A program made the translations under genes and the position numbers. A stretch of DNA of 33,157 nt from Acetobacteraceae bacterium (GTDB taxonomy: Bacteria > Pseudomonadota > Alphaproteobacteria > Acetobacterales > Acetobacteraceae). Under the pieces are notes generated by a model, which searched no databases, was not told the origin of the DNA, and saw nothing but the letters and a program-made list of their open reading frames with translations. The DNA lies in NCBI GenBank assembly GCA_025360065.1, contig JANYCX010000049.1:1-33157 (forward strand). Reading direction: 5' to 3'. Of this stretch, positions 1 through 8,657 are shown piece by piece (within the stretch, counting starts at the first letter, position 1; each line of letters begins with the position of its first letter).

Positions 1-890
1 CTGCCCAACATTGCCGGGCGATGCAGGCGAATGCGGCGGCGGTCGCGCGATATCAGCACCAGCACCAGGATGGTGCCGAGATAGGGCAGTGCCGACAGCA
101 GCGCGGTCGGCACTGGCACCCCAAGCGCCTGCATGTAGAGCGACAGATACATGATCCCGCCGAACAGCCAGGCGCCGATCATCAGCCAGAATGGCCGCCA
201 GGCGGCAAAGGTCACCAAGGCCAGCGCCACCCAGCCGCGTCCAGCGATCATGTCTTGGGTCCAGAGCGGGGTATAGGACAGCGACATATAGGCCCCCGCG
301 AGGCCGGCCATGGCACCGCCGAACAAAACCGTCAGATACCGGATGCGAATAACCTTGTAGCCAAGCACATGCGCGGCATCGTGCTGATCGCCGATCGCAC
401 GCAGGATCAGGCCGGCATGGGTGCGGTAGAGAAACCACGCCACCGCGCCGACCATCGCCAGCGCGACATACACCAGCGGATCATGGCCGAACAGAACCGG
501 CCCCAGGAACGGCAGGTCAGACAGGCCCGGGATCGCCATGCGCGGCAGGGTCGGCGCGGCAATGCCAACATAGCCCGCGCCGACCAGCGCGCTGAAACCA
601 CGGCCAAAGATCGTCAACGCCAGGCCGGTTGCGGTCTGGTTGGCCTGCAAGGTCAGGGTCAGCACCGCGAACAGCAGCGCCATTGCCATTCCGGCGCCAA
701 TCGCGGCGGCCAGGGCGAGCGGCAAATTCCCGGTTTGGTGCGCGACCGCAAAGCCTGCGATGGCACCGACCAACATCATGCCTTCAACCCCGAGATTAAG
801 CACGGCGACTTTTTCAACCATCAGCGCCCCGATTGCTGCCAACAGCAACGGCGTCGCGGAAGCAATAACGCTGACCAGCAAGGCGGTCAT
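1..890 (-). CDS. BMP-type ABC importer, second permease (3' end beyond left edge)
   Basis: Reading the minus strand from ATG at 890 gives an uninterrupted frame to the window edge, with 296 codons visible and no stop, so only a short C-terminus is missing. The protein is a hydrophobic multi-helix permease. It begins MTALLVSVIASATPLLLAAI and carries the family pattern EKVAVLNLGVEGMMLVGA near residues 25-42, typical of YufQ/NupQ-like permeases that pair with BMP-family binding proteins for nucleoside uptake. Its start overlaps the stop of the upstream permease in an ATGA arrangement (890-887), implying translational coupling and the usual heterodimeric pair of permeases. Substrate is inferred only from the family; purine nucleosides or related compounds are most likely. 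Confidence 0.9.
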   Translation of the reverse strand, partial: MTALLVSVIASATPLLLAAIGALMVEKVAVLNLGVEGMMLVGAIAGFAVAHQTGNLPLALAAAIGAGMAMALLFAVLTLTLQANQTATGLALTIFGRGFSALVGAGYVGIAAPTLPRMAIPGLSDLPFLGPVLFGHDPLVYVALAMVGAVAWFLYRTHAGLILRAIGDQHDAAHVLGYKVIRIRYLTVLFGGAMAGLAGAYMSLSYTPLWTQDMIAGRGWVALALVTFAAWRPFWLMIGAWLFGGIMYLSLYMQALGVPVPTALLSALPYLGTILVLVLISRDRRRIRLHRPAMLG

Positions 891-1948
891 GGTCGGCGCT
901 TCCAGTGCAGCCGATGGCTGATCAAAACATCCGACCCCAGCAGGCAGAACAGCAAAATCCCCTGGAATATGCCGGTGATCGCGCTCGACAGGCCCAAATT
1001 CATCTGTGCCGCATCGCCGCCGAGATAGGTCAACGCCAGCAATAGCCCGGCCGGGATCACCCCGAGCGGGTTCAATCGACCGAGAAAGCCGACAATAATT
1101 GCAGTGAAGCCGTAGCCCGGCCCGAGATTGATGGTGAGCTGGCCCTGGTTGCCGGTGACCTCGAACATCCCGGCAAGCCCGGCAAGCCCGCCGCTGATCG
1201 CCATGGCGAGCCAGATCAGCCGGTTTTCGTCAAAACCGGCAAAGCGGGCGGCGCGCGGTGCCTGGCCCATCACCCGGAGCTGGAAGCCCAGCACGCTGCG
1301 ACCCAGCATCACCCAGGCCGCCAGCGCAATCAACGGCGCGAACATCAGGCCGAGATGCAGATTGCTGCCGTCAATCAGGCGCGGTCCGCCGGCTGCATCG
1401 GAAAACAGCGCGGTTTGTGGAAAGCCGAAGCCGTCCGGATCGCGCCACGGGCCGGTGACGAGGTAGACCAGCAGATATTGCGCGACATAGGCCAGCATCA
1501 GGCTGGTCAGGATTTCATTGGCATTGAACCGGGTGCGCAGCCAGGCAACGATCAGCGCATACCCCGCGCCACCGACCAGCCCGGCCGCGATCAGCAGCGG
1601 AACGATCACCCAGCCCGGCGCATCCGGCAGGGCCAGGGCAAGCCCGCCGGCCGCCAGCGCACCGAGGATATACTGGCCCTCGGCGCCGATGTTCCAGACA
1701 TTGGCGCGATAGGCGATCGACAGGCCCACCCCCATCATCACCAAGGGCGCGGCTTTCACCAGCAACGCTTCGAGCCCGCCGGTCGCCAGCAACGGGGTGA
1801 TCAGGAAGGTGGTCACGGTGAGCAGCGCGGGCCGTCCCATTGCGGCAAACAGCGCACCCGTGATCAGCGCGGTCAGCGCCAAGGCCAGCACCGGGGCGGC
1901 ATAGCGCCAGAAATCCGACGCGGTACCGCGCGGGGACAGGCTAAGCAT
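887..1948 (-). CDS. BMP-type ABC importer, first permease
   Basis: A 353-residue polytopic inner-membrane protein of the YufP/NupP permease class in the BPD_transp_2 family, shared with branched-chain amino acid and ribose permeases. A cytoplasmic N-terminus is followed by a first helix around residues 16-37. The segment LVMMGVGLSIAYRANVWNIG near residues 69-88 and the next residues EGQY form the conserved motif region of these permeases. The start overlaps the end of the ATPase gene by 8 bases, and the stop overlaps the next permease start by 4 bases. All four transporter genes therefore form one operon. Together with the second permease it should form the channel for a nucleoside-like substrate. 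The exact ligand cannot be read from the sequence. Confidence 0.92.
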   Translation of the reverse strand: MLSLSPRGTASDFWRYAAPVLALALTALITGALFAAMGRPALLTVTTFLITPLLATGGLEALLVKAAPLVMMGVGLSIAYRANVWNIGAEGQYILGALAAGGLALALPDAPGWVIVPLLIAAGLVGGAGYALIVAWLRTRFNANEILTSLMLAYVAQYLLVYLVTGPWRDPDGFGFPQTALFSDAAGGPRLIDGSNLHLGLMFAPLIALAAWVMLGRSVLGFQLRVMGQAPRAARFAGFDENRLIWLAMAISGGLAGLAGMFEVTGNQGQLTINLGPGYGFTAIIVGFLGRLNPLGVIPAGLLLALTYLGGDAAQMNLGLSSAITGIFQGILLFCLLGSDVLISHRLHWKRRP

Positions 1949-3449
1949 GGGATGCCACGCCGCCCATTAGCAGGCCAATTTGTTCGCGTGTTGCCTCGGC
2001 CACGGGCACCGGGTCAGACAGAAGGCCCGCAGCGATGACGGCGATGCGGTCGGCAAGCAGCATAATTTCGTCAAGGTCCTGGGAAATTACCACGATGGCC
2101 GCCCCTGACGCCGCCAGCGCCAGGATCGCCTGATGGATCGCCTGGGCGGCACTGGCATCCACCCCCCAGCTCGGCTGGCTGACCACCAGCACTGCCGGAT
2201 CGAGCAGCATTTCCCGCCCGACCAGAAATTTCTGCAAATTGCCGCCTGACAGCGACTTGGCCTCGGCCATCGTGCCACTAGCGCGGACATCGAAACGGCT
2301 GATGACACGATCGGCGAAATCGGTGGTGCGGGCGCGGCGGATCAGGCCAAAGCGCGCCAGCACGCCGCGCAACTGCCCGGACAGGAAAAAATTTTCCGCG
2401 AGCGACATGCCGGCCACCGCGCCATGGCCGTTGCGTTCCTCGGGGACAAAACAGCCACCGAGCCGCCGCCGCCCATGCGGGCCGGTTTTACCAATCGGGG
2501 TGGCATCGAGCCGGATCGCGTCGGCCGCCGGGGCGAGGATTTCGCCGGATAGCGCATCCATCAGCTCACCCTGGCCATTGCCGGCGATGCCGGCGATGCC
2601 GAGAATTTCACCGCCGGCCACGCTGAACGACACGTCGCGCAGCGCGGTGCCGAACGGGTTGGTGGCGGCCAGCGACAGATGCTCCACCACCAAGCGCGGC
2701 GCCCCAGTGACTGATACCCGGCGCGACGCGGGCGGTAGGAAGTCACGTCCGATCATCAATGACGCCAATTCGCTTGTGGTCTTTTCCCTCGGCACGCAAT
2801 GCGCCACCACCCTGCCCTGCCGCATGATCGTGGCGACATCGCATAAGGCACGCACTTCATCGAGTTTGTGGCTGATATAAAGGATCGAGCAGCCTTCCGA
2901 GGCCAGCCGCCGCAGGGTCGCGAACAAGGTTTCGGCCTCAAGCGGGGTGAGCACCGAGGTTGGCTCGTCCATGATCAGCAGCTTGGGATTGCGCAGCAGG
3001 CAGCGCACGATTTCGATGCGTTGGCGTTCGCCGACCGATAAATCATGCACCACCCGATCGGGATCAACCGGCAGTCCATAGCTGAGGGAGACCGCAATGA
3101 TCCGGTCGCGCAGGCCCACCCGCTCGCGCGCCGTGCCGAGGCCGAGCGCGATGTTCTCGGCAACCGTCAACGCCTCGAACAACGAGAAATGCTGAAACAC
3201 CATGCCAATGCCGAGCGCGCGGGCATGGGCCGGATCGCGGATGGTGACCTCGGTGCCGCACCAGATGATCTGGCCGGCATCTTGGTGCAAAACCCCCGAG
3301 ATGATCTTGACCAAGGTGGATTTGCCAGCCCCATTTTCGCCCAGCAGCGCGTGGATCTGTCGGGGTGCGATGGTCAGCGATACGGAATCATTGGCGAGGC
3401 AGCCGGGAAAGCGCTTGGTAATCCCGGCCAGCTCAACCAACGGCGGCAT
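1941..3449 (-). CDS. BMP-type ABC importer, double ATP-binding protein (YufO/NupO-like)
   Basis: About 502 residues with two ABC domains in tandem, the RbsA/YufO layout. Domain 1 has a Walker A GENGAGKST near residues 37-45, a signature LSVGERQR and a Walker B LLIMDEPTS. Domain 2 is typically degenerate: its Walker A position reads GIAGNGQGEL, its signature is LSGGNLQK, and its Walker B is altered to VLVVSQPSWGVD. The second site is thus probably weak or inactive in hydrolysis, as is common in this class. The frame extends up to an ATG at 3494, but that would overlap the binding-protein gene by 37 bases. The ATG at 3449 begins the family-typical MPPLVELAGITKRFPG and lies 8 bases after the upstream stop, so it is preferred. 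It energises import through the two permeases. Confidence 0.92.
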   Translation of the reverse strand: MPPLVELAGITKRFPGCLANDSVSLTIAPRQIHALLGENGAGKSTLVKIISGVLHQDAGQIIWCGTEVTIRDPAHARALGIGMVFQHFSLFEALTVAENIALGLGTARERVGLRDRIIAVSLSYGLPVDPDRVVHDLSVGERQRIEIVRCLLRNPKLLIMDEPTSVLTPLEAETLFATLRRLASEGCSILYISHKLDEVRALCDVATIMRQGRVVAHCVPREKTTSELASLMIGRDFLPPASRRVSVTGAPRLVVEHLSLAATNPFGTALRDVSFSVAGGEILGIAGIAGNGQGELMDALSGEILAPAADAIRLDATPIGKTGPHGRRRLGGCFVPEERNGHGAVAGMSLAENFFLSGQLRGVLARFGLIRRARTTDFADRVISRFDVRASGTMAEAKSLSGGNLQKFLVGREMLLDPAVLVVSQPSWGVDASAAQAIHQAILALAASGAAIVVISQDLDEIMLLADRIAVIAAGLLSDPVPVAEATREQIGLLMGGVASHA

Positions 3450-3457
3450 GGTCTGCG

Positions 3458-4531
3458 TCAGGTCAGCTTGCCTTCTACCCCCTGGGCCAGCCATTGCATG
3501 CTGTTCAGCGCGGCATCGTCCATGCTGGCCCCGGCGGCGAGTTTGCTGGCGCCGGCCTGATCGAGGATCGGGCCGGTAAACACCTTGTTCTTGCCGGATT
3601 TGATCGCGGCGACCGTGGCCGTCGCAATGGCGGCAATTTCGGCCGGCATGTTGGTGAACGGTGCCATTTCCAGCAGGCCGCTATCGAACCCGCCCCAGAT
3701 GTCGCCGCTTTTCCAGGTTCCGTCGAGCAGCTGGCCGATGCGCTTGACGTAATAGGGAGACCACAAATCGATCGCCGCACTGAGTTGGGTGGTGGGGGCG
3801 AATTTGATCATGTCGGTCGCCTGCCCGAACCCCTTGATCCCGCGTCCAGCCGCAGCCTGGAGCGGGGCCGGGCTGTCAGTGTGCTGGGTGATGATGTCGG
3901 CGCCCTGGTCCATCAGCGCCTTGGCGGCATCGCCTTCCTTCGGGGGGTCGTACCAGGAATTGATCAGGATGAATTTCAGCCGCGCTTTCGGGTTGACGCT
4001 GCGCATGCCTAGCATGAACGCGTTGATGCCCTGCACCACTTCCGGGACCGGCACCGAGCCGATATAGCCAGCGATGCCGGTTTTGCTGAGATGGCCGGCG
4101 ATCACACCTTGAACATAGCGCGCCTGATAAAAGCGGATGTTGTAGGTCGCCAGATTGGTGTCGCGCTTATAGCCGGTGGCGTGCTCAAAAAAGACCTTTG
4201 GGAAGCGCTTGGCGATTTTCACCGTGTGGTTCATGAAACCGAACGACGTCGTGAAGATCAGCTTGTGGCCGGAATTGGCGAGATCGGCGATCACCTTTTC
4301 ACTGTCGGGACCGTCGGGCACGTTTTCGATAAACGTTGTTTTGATGGCGTTGCCATATTTGGCCACTGCCGCCTGACGGCCAACATCGTGTTGGTAGGTC
4401 CAGCCGAAATCGCCGACCGGGCCGACATAGACAAAGCCGATCTTCACCGGATCGGCGGCGACCGCCTTGCGGCCCAAAGCTGCAACCCCCGCGCCTGCGC
4501 CCAACAATTGCCCGAATGTTCGACGTTGCAT
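3458..4531 (-). CDS. BMP family ABC transporter substrate-binding protein, Tat-like signal
   Basis: A 357-residue periplasmic binding protein of the BMP/PnrA-like family. It opens MQRRTFGQLLGAGAGVAALG: a twin arginine followed by T-F, a weakly hydrophobic stretch, and an A-V-A/A cleavage site before ADPVKIGFVYVGPVGDFGWT, so export by the Tat route is likely. The GPVGDFGWTYQHD segment is characteristic of this family. The frame is open upstream to 4747, but that part belongs to the overlapping parE remnant. The ATG at 4531 has a GGAACGGAG ribosome binding site about 8 bases ahead and a proper signal peptide. It is the first gene of the importer operon and hands its ligand, probably a nucleoside or purine-like compound, to the permeases. 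Confidence 0.93.
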   Translation of the reverse strand: MQRRTFGQLLGAGAGVAALGRKAVAADPVKIGFVYVGPVGDFGWTYQHDVGRQAAVAKYGNAIKTTFIENVPDGPDSEKVIADLANSGHKLIFTTSFGFMNHTVKIAKRFPKVFFEHATGYKRDTNLATYNIRFYQARYVQGVIAGHLSKTGIAGYIGSVPVPEVVQGINAFMLGMRSVNPKARLKFILINSWYDPPKEGDAAKALMDQGADIITQHTDSPAPLQAAAGRGIKGFGQATDMIKFAPTTQLSAAIDLWSPYYVKRIGQLLDGTWKSGDIWGGFDSGLLEMAPFTNMPAEIAAIATATVAAIKSGKNKVFTGPILDQAGASKLAAGASMDDAALNSMQWLAQGVEGKLT

Positions 4532-4598
4532 TGTCCGACTCCGTTCCTTGAAAGCTTCGCGGCAGTTTACCAGCGATTTGCAATGAGGGAAGCCGCGA

Positions 4599-4899
4599 TT
4601 ACCCCATCGGCAAATTGCTGACATCGCGGGCACCGTGAGTAACCCGGACAATTTCCACCCCGCCCGCAATCTGGCGGTACAGCAGAAGGTAGTGACCAAC
4701 GACATACATCCGCATCTGCGGTGCGATGTCCGAACGCGTGGGGCCAAGGGCTGGGTGCTGGGTGCTGGGCGCGGTGTTGCTCGGCCAAACTGAAGCGATC
4801 CAACATTTGATCGGCGGCGGTCGGGTTGTCGGCGGCGATGTGCAACCAGATTTCGATCAGGTCATCTTCCGCGCGGGCAGTTCGGCGGCAAATCGGCAA
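4599..4899 (-). pseudogene. parE: ParE-family toxin, frameshifted at a 7-bp tandem repeat
   Basis: From a TTG at 4899 the minus strand reads PICRRTARAEDDLIEIWLHI, the N-terminal helices of a ParE/RelE-type toxin, through to DRFSLAEQHRAQHP. The frame then turns to non-ParE sequence. A second frame picks up LGPTRSDIAPQMRMYVVGHY and continues LLLYRQIAGGVEIVRVTHGARD to a TAA at 4599, which is a normal ParE C-terminal half. The switch lies in the tandem repeat at 4751-4771. Taking out one 7-base unit joins the two parts exactly as AQHPALGPTRSD and gives a 97-residue protein of normal ParE length. As sequenced, the gene should make no full toxin. It follows parD by 4 bases. ParE toxins typically poison DNA gyrase. 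The TTG start is the least certain point. Confidence 0.85.
4751..4771. repeat. 7-bp tandem repeat (CTGGGTG, CTGGGTG, CTGGGCG) inside parE
   Basis: On the plus strand two perfect CTGGGTG units are followed by CTGGGCG. Seven is not a multiple of three, so gain or loss of one unit shifts the parE reading frame. The present copy number puts the two halves of the toxin out of frame; one unit fewer restores them. Confidence 0.9.
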
Positions 4900-4903
4900 G
4901 ATG

Positions 4904-5176
4904 CTACGCGCCGTGCGGGGTGAGCCTGCGGCGAGCTTCGTCTTTGATGGCCGACATGTCGGAGAACTGGCCTGGGCCGCTTTGCAGGCCTTCGTCCCAG
5001 AGTTGTTTCAACTCCGCCGTTGCGTGCTGGCGGAGGCTGCGTCGCAGTTTCCATTCGCGCAATGCCTCGCGAATGACTTCGGAGGTCGTGGCGTAGTCAC
5101 CGGCAGCGACCGCCTGCTGGACGAGAGCGTTCATTTCCGGGGTGAGGGCGACGCTGATTTTGGTGACATTGGACAT
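4904..5176 (-). CDS. parD: ParD-family antitoxin
   Basis: A 90-residue protein beginning MSNVTKISVALTPEMNALVQ. It has the ribbon-helix-helix pattern of ParD/CopG antitoxins: a short beta strand (TKISVALT), two helices, and the YATTSEVIREALREWK segment around residues 28-43 that is diagnostic for ParD. The C-terminal half, ending DEARRRLTPHGA, would wrap the toxin. A TTG five codons upstream (5191) is in frame, but the ATG at 5176 is the family-typical start. The gene lies directly ahead of the broken toxin gene. As in other parDE operons it should bind its own promoter; a palindrome 24 bases upstream is a candidate operator. With the toxin frameshifted the antitoxin may now be an orphan. Confidence 0.9.
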   Translation of the reverse strand: MSNVTKISVALTPEMNALVQQAVAAGDYATTSEVIREALREWKLRRSLRQHATAELKQLWDEGLQSGPGQFSDMSAIKDEARRRLTPHGA

Positions 5177-5199
5177 ATCGTTTGGTAGCAAATAGTCAT

Positions 5200-5212
5200 A
5201 CTTGCGGCAAGT
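5200..5212. promoter_or_regulatory. 13-bp palindrome upstream of parD, candidate operator
   Basis: ACTTGC-G-GCAAGT is a perfect 6+1+6 inverted repeat between the mutL stop and the parD start, ending 24 bases before the parD ATG. Its position fits an autoregulatory site for a ribbon-helix-helix antitoxin. It could alternatively be read as a small stem at the end of the mutL transcript, but no T-run follows it. Confidence 0.4.
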
Positions 5213-5223
5213 CAGATTTTGGA

Positions 5224-6954
5224 TTACCGCCGCCCGAACATCCGTTCGATCTCGGGCTTGGATAATTTCAGGAAGGTCGGCCGCCCGTGGCTACAGGTGG
5301 CGGCGCGCGGGGTGGCTTCCATCTGGCGCAAAAGTGCCGACATTTCTTCCGGACCGAGCCGGCGGCCGGCGCGGATACTGCCGTGGCAGGCCATGCGGGC
5401 GATGACGGCGTCGAGCCGGTCGGACAACGCGGTGGTTTCGTCCATTTCGGCGAGTTCGTCGGCGAGGTCACGCAGCAACGGCGCGGGATCGGGCGCCCCG
5501 AGCGCTGCCGGCATGGCGCGCACCAGGATGGCGCCGACGCCGAATTCTTCGAGTTCGAGGCCGAGCAATGCCAAATCAGCGGCGCGGGCCAACAGCCGTG
5601 CGGTGTCTCCCGGTGGTAGATCGACCACCGCCGGCAGCAGCATCGGCTGGGCGCGGACCCCGCCTGCCAGCATCTGGTCGCGGATGGCTTCGTGGGTCAG
5701 GCGTTCATGGGCGGCGTGCTGATCGACCAGCACGAGCGTACCGTCGCCGGTCACCGCGATGATGTAGGTATCGAGCACCTGGGCGACCGGCGCGCCGAGC
5801 GGGAATTCAGCGAGATCGGGCAGCGGCGCGGTGGGCTTGGCAAACGGCGGGGCCGCAAGACCCAACTGCATATCGGCAAAGCCGCGATGCTGCGCACCTG
5901 GCGTGGTGGCGTACCAGCTTTGCCGCAACGTCAGCGACGGACCGGGAGCCGGCGCATTGATGCCGACGCCGAGGGCACGGGTCAGGGTCGAAATAATCAG
6001 GCCACGCACCGCGTCGGGGCTGCGGAAGCGAACCTCGGCCTTGCCGGGATGGACGTTCACATCGACCTGATCGGATGGCAGGTCGAGGAACAAGGCCACC
6101 ACCGGATGGCGGCCATGGGCGATCACGTCACGAAACGCCACCCGGACGGCGGTGCGCAAGGTTGGGTCGGCGACCGGGCGGCCATTGACCACCAGGGTTT
6201 GCGCGGCCGCGGTGGCGCGGGTGATGGTGGGCGGACAAATGAAGCCGGACAGGATCAGGCCATCCCGTTCGCCGGAAATTTCCAGGAGTGCCGCAGCTGC
6301 CTCCGCACCGAGCAAGGCGGCGATGCGGGCGCGGCGATCCTGGGCCGGCAGGTCGAACAGCACGCGGCCATCGCTTTCGAGGCGGAAGGCGATACCGGGG
6401 GCGGCCAAGGCCAGGCGGTTGATCGCGGTTTCGGTGGCGTCGGCCTCGGCGCGCGGCGATTTGAGGAATTTGCGCCGCGCCGGGGTGGCGAAGAACAAAT
6501 CGCGGACCACGACCCGGGTGCCTTTGGCACCGGCGCTGGGTTCGGGGGGCTGGACCGCACCCCCTTCGACCCGGATCATGGTGGCATGATCGACGGCATC
6601 GGGGCGCGAGGTGATTTCGAGCCGGGCAGCGGCGCCGATGCTGGGCAGGGCCTCGCCTCGGAAGCCGAGCGTGTCGATGCGCAGCAGATCATTGTCATCG
6701 ATCAGCTTCGATGTTGCGTGGCGTTGCACGGCCAGCGCGAGGTCTTCGCCGGTCATGCCGGCGCCGTTATCGCTGACCTCAATGCGGTCCATGCCGCCGG
6801 CAGCGATAGCAACCGCGATGCGGGTGGCGCCGGCATCGATGGCGTTTTCGACCAGTTCACGCGCGGCGGCGGCGGGGCGTTCGATGACCTCGCCGGCAGC
6901 GATGCGGTTGACGGTAACCTCCGGCAGCAGGCGGATGCGGCCGGCTTGGTGCAT
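5224..6954 (-). CDS. mutL: DNA mismatch repair protein MutL
   Basis: A 576-residue MutL. The N-terminal GHKL ATPase shows ELVENAIDAGATRI near residues 34-47, the DNGAGM motif near 62-67, and TLGFRGEALPSIGA near 94-107. The C-terminal domain has DQHA-x2-E-x4-E, the endonuclease motif of MutL proteins in organisms without MutH, plus ACHGSIRAG and a CSHGRPT near the end (the usual CPHGRP, with S for P). It therefore should nick the error-containing strand after MutS recruitment. The start codon overlaps the pgi stop as TAATG, so the gene is translationally coupled to pgi and is the last gene of the ribF-to-mutL block. A proline/alanine-rich linker separates the two domains. Confidence 0.97.
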   Translation of the reverse strand: MHQAGRIRLLPEVTVNRIAAGEVIERPAAAARELVENAIDAGATRIAVAIAAGGMDRIEVSDNGAGMTGEDLALAVQRHATSKLIDDNDLLRIDTLGFRGEALPSIGAAARLEITSRPDAVDHATMIRVEGGAVQPPEPSAGAKGTRVVVRDLFFATPARRKFLKSPRAEADATETAINRLALAAPGIAFRLESDGRVLFDLPAQDRRARIAALLGAEAAAALLEISGERDGLILSGFICPPTITRATAAAQTLVVNGRPVADPTLRTAVRVAFRDVIAHGRHPVVALFLDLPSDQVDVNVHPGKAEVRFRSPDAVRGLIISTLTRALGVGINAPAPGPSLTLRQSWYATTPGAQHRGFADMQLGLAAPPFAKPTAPLPDLAEFPLGAPVAQVLDTYIIAVTGDGTLVLVDQHAAHERLTHEAIRDQMLAGGVRAQPMLLPAVVDLPPGDTARLLARAADLALLGLELEEFGVGAILVRAMPAALGAPDPAPLLRDLADELAEMDETTALSDRLDAVIARMACHGSIRAGRRLGPEEMSALLRQMEATPRAATCSHGRPTFLKLSKPEIERMFGRR

Positions 6955-8615
6955 TAGCCTTGCCCGCGCAAGGTGCGGAAGCGGGCGATCAGGGCTGTGG
7001 TCGATGGATCATGCAAGGCGGTTGCAGTCCCGTTGATGAGATCTGGCAGCAGGCGGCCGGCGAGCACTTTGCCGAGCTCAACGCCCCATTGGTCGAAGCT
7101 GTCGATGCGCCAGATGCAGCCTTGCACCGCGACTTTGTGTTCGTAGAGCGCGATCAGGCGGCCAAGGGTGAAGGCATCGAGGCGACGAAACAGGATCATA
7201 TTGCTCGGGCGATTGCCGGAGAACACCAGATGCGGCGCGCCGGCGGCGATCTCGGCCGGGCTGGCGCCGGCCCTTTCCATTTCGGTCCGAACCGTGGCGA
7301 GGTCCTTGCCGGCGAGCAGGGCTTCGGCTTGGGCGAAGGCATGGGCGGCGAGGATTTGATGGGCTTCGGGGCGGTTATGATCGGGGATTGCGGCGAGCAG
7401 GAAATCGACCGGAACGTGCTGAGTTCCCTGGTGGACGAGCTGCATGAAGCTGTGCTGGGCATCGGTGCCGGGTTCGCCGAACAGAACCGGCCCGGTCTGG
7501 CGCGGGCTGGGGCTGCCATCCAACAGCACCGACTTGCCGTTGCTTTCCATTTCGAGCTGCTGGAGGAAGGCCGGGAAGCGTTGCAAGCGACGATCATAGG
7601 CCAGCACGCAATGGGTGCGGCTGCCCATGGCGTTAAGGTTCCAGATGCCGACCAGCGCCAGCAGAACCGGCAGGTTTTGGGCCATTGGCGCGGTGCGAAA
7701 ATGCTCATCCATGGCGTGGCCGCCATCAAGCATGGCCTGAAAAGCGTCCCACCCGGCGGCCAATGCCACCGATAACCCAATCGGCGACCACACCGAATAG
7801 CGCCCGCCAACCCAGTCGCGGAACCCGAAGACGCGGTCGGGTGCAATACCGAACGCAGCGGTTGCGGCAGTGTTGGTGGACATGGCGGCAAAATGGCGGC
7901 CAACCGCCGCCTGCCCCACGCTTGCCGCCAGCCAGTCGCGCACGGCGTGCGCGTTGGTCATGGTTTCCTGGGTGGTGAAAGTCTTCGACGCGATCAGCAC
8001 CAAAGTGCGCGCCGGATCGAGCGTGCGGGCGAGGGCGGCGAAGGCGTGGCCATCGACATTGGACAGAAAATGCGGTCGCAAATGGGTCGGGCCGACCAAG
8101 GTCAGCGCTTCACACACCATGCGCGGGCCAAGATCGGAGCCGCCAATGCCGATATTCAGCACGTCGGTGAAGGGTTGGCCGGTGGCCCCCAGGATGCGGC
8201 CATCATGCACGGCGGCGACGAACTGGCGCATGCGGGTGCGCTGGGCGGTGACGTAGCCGCTCGCATCTTCAGTCTTGCCGCCGAGGCTCGCGGTCAGTGC
8301 CGCGCCATCCGGCGCCCGCAGCGCAACATGGAGGGCTGCGCGATGCTCGGTTGAGTTGATTTCCGCGCCGGCGAACATCCGGTCCCGGAAGGATGCAAGC
8401 CCGGCCGCGTCGGCGAGATCGAACAACGCGGCCAAAGCTTGTCGGTTAATCGCGGTTTTGGAGAAATCGAGGGTAAGGTCGTCGAGGGACGCCGAAAAAT
8501 CGGCCACCCGATTCGCATCATTGCTGAAAAGACCAGCGATCGGGGTTGCCCGCGCCGCGTCCCCAAGGGTCGCTATCCGGTCCCAGATCCGGTCAATATC
8601 AGAACCAACTGGCAT
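6954..8615 (-). CDS. pgi: glucose-6-phosphate isomerase
   Basis: A 553-residue full-length phosphoglucose isomerase that interconverts glucose 6-phosphate and fructose 6-phosphate in the cytoplasm. Visible family motifs include IGIGGSDLGPRM (phosphate-binding loop), the ASKTFTTQETMTNA segment, and the signature ending LQQLEMESNGK. GEPGTDAQHSFMQL carries the catalytic Glu and His region, and GVELGK near the C-terminus carries the catalytic Lys. One signature position is unusual: GIWNLNAMGSRTHCVLAYDR in place of the more common GIWY-x-NF pattern. A GGAG ribosome binding site lies 7 bases before the ATG. It lies 42 bases after the lipoprotein gene, and its stop overlaps the mutL start, so it sits in a non-glycolytic operon. 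Confidence 0.97.
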   Translation of the reverse strand: MPVGSDIDRIWDRIATLGDAARATPIAGLFSNDANRVADFSASLDDLTLDFSKTAINRQALAALFDLADAAGLASFRDRMFAGAEINSTEHRAALHVALRAPDGAALTASLGGKTEDASGYVTAQRTRMRQFVAAVHDGRILGATGQPFTDVLNIGIGGSDLGPRMVCEALTLVGPTHLRPHFLSNVDGHAFAALARTLDPARTLVLIASKTFTTQETMTNAHAVRDWLAASVGQAAVGRHFAAMSTNTAATAAFGIAPDRVFGFRDWVGGRYSVWSPIGLSVALAAGWDAFQAMLDGGHAMDEHFRTAPMAQNLPVLLALVGIWNLNAMGSRTHCVLAYDRRLQRFPAFLQQLEMESNGKSVLLDGSPSPRQTGPVLFGEPGTDAQHSFMQLVHQGTQHVPVDFLLAAIPDHNRPEAHQILAAHAFAQAEALLAGKDLATVRTEMERAGASPAEIAAGAPHLVFSGNRPSNMILFRRLDAFTLGRLIALYEHKVAVQGCIWRIDSFDQWGVELGKVLAGRLLPDLINGTATALHDPSTTALIARFRTLRGQG

Positions 8616-8657
8616 CGGAGGTCTCCCGCAGAGGAATCGACGTCAGACGATCACGCT

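Noticed and set aside
21-1028. 335-codon plus-strand open frame at the left edge
   Set aside because: The minus strand encodes the two transporter permeases over the same bases, with clear membrane segments and an ATGA overlap.
3450-3494. Upstream ATG (3494) as the start of the transporter ATPase
   Set aside because: It would add 15 atypical residues overlapping the binding-protein gene; the ATG at 3449 fits the family and the operon spacing.
5692-6957. 421-codon plus-strand open frame opposite mutL
   Set aside because: Antisense to a MutL with all motifs; composition (Gly/Arg/Gln/Asp-rich) is that of a shadow frame.
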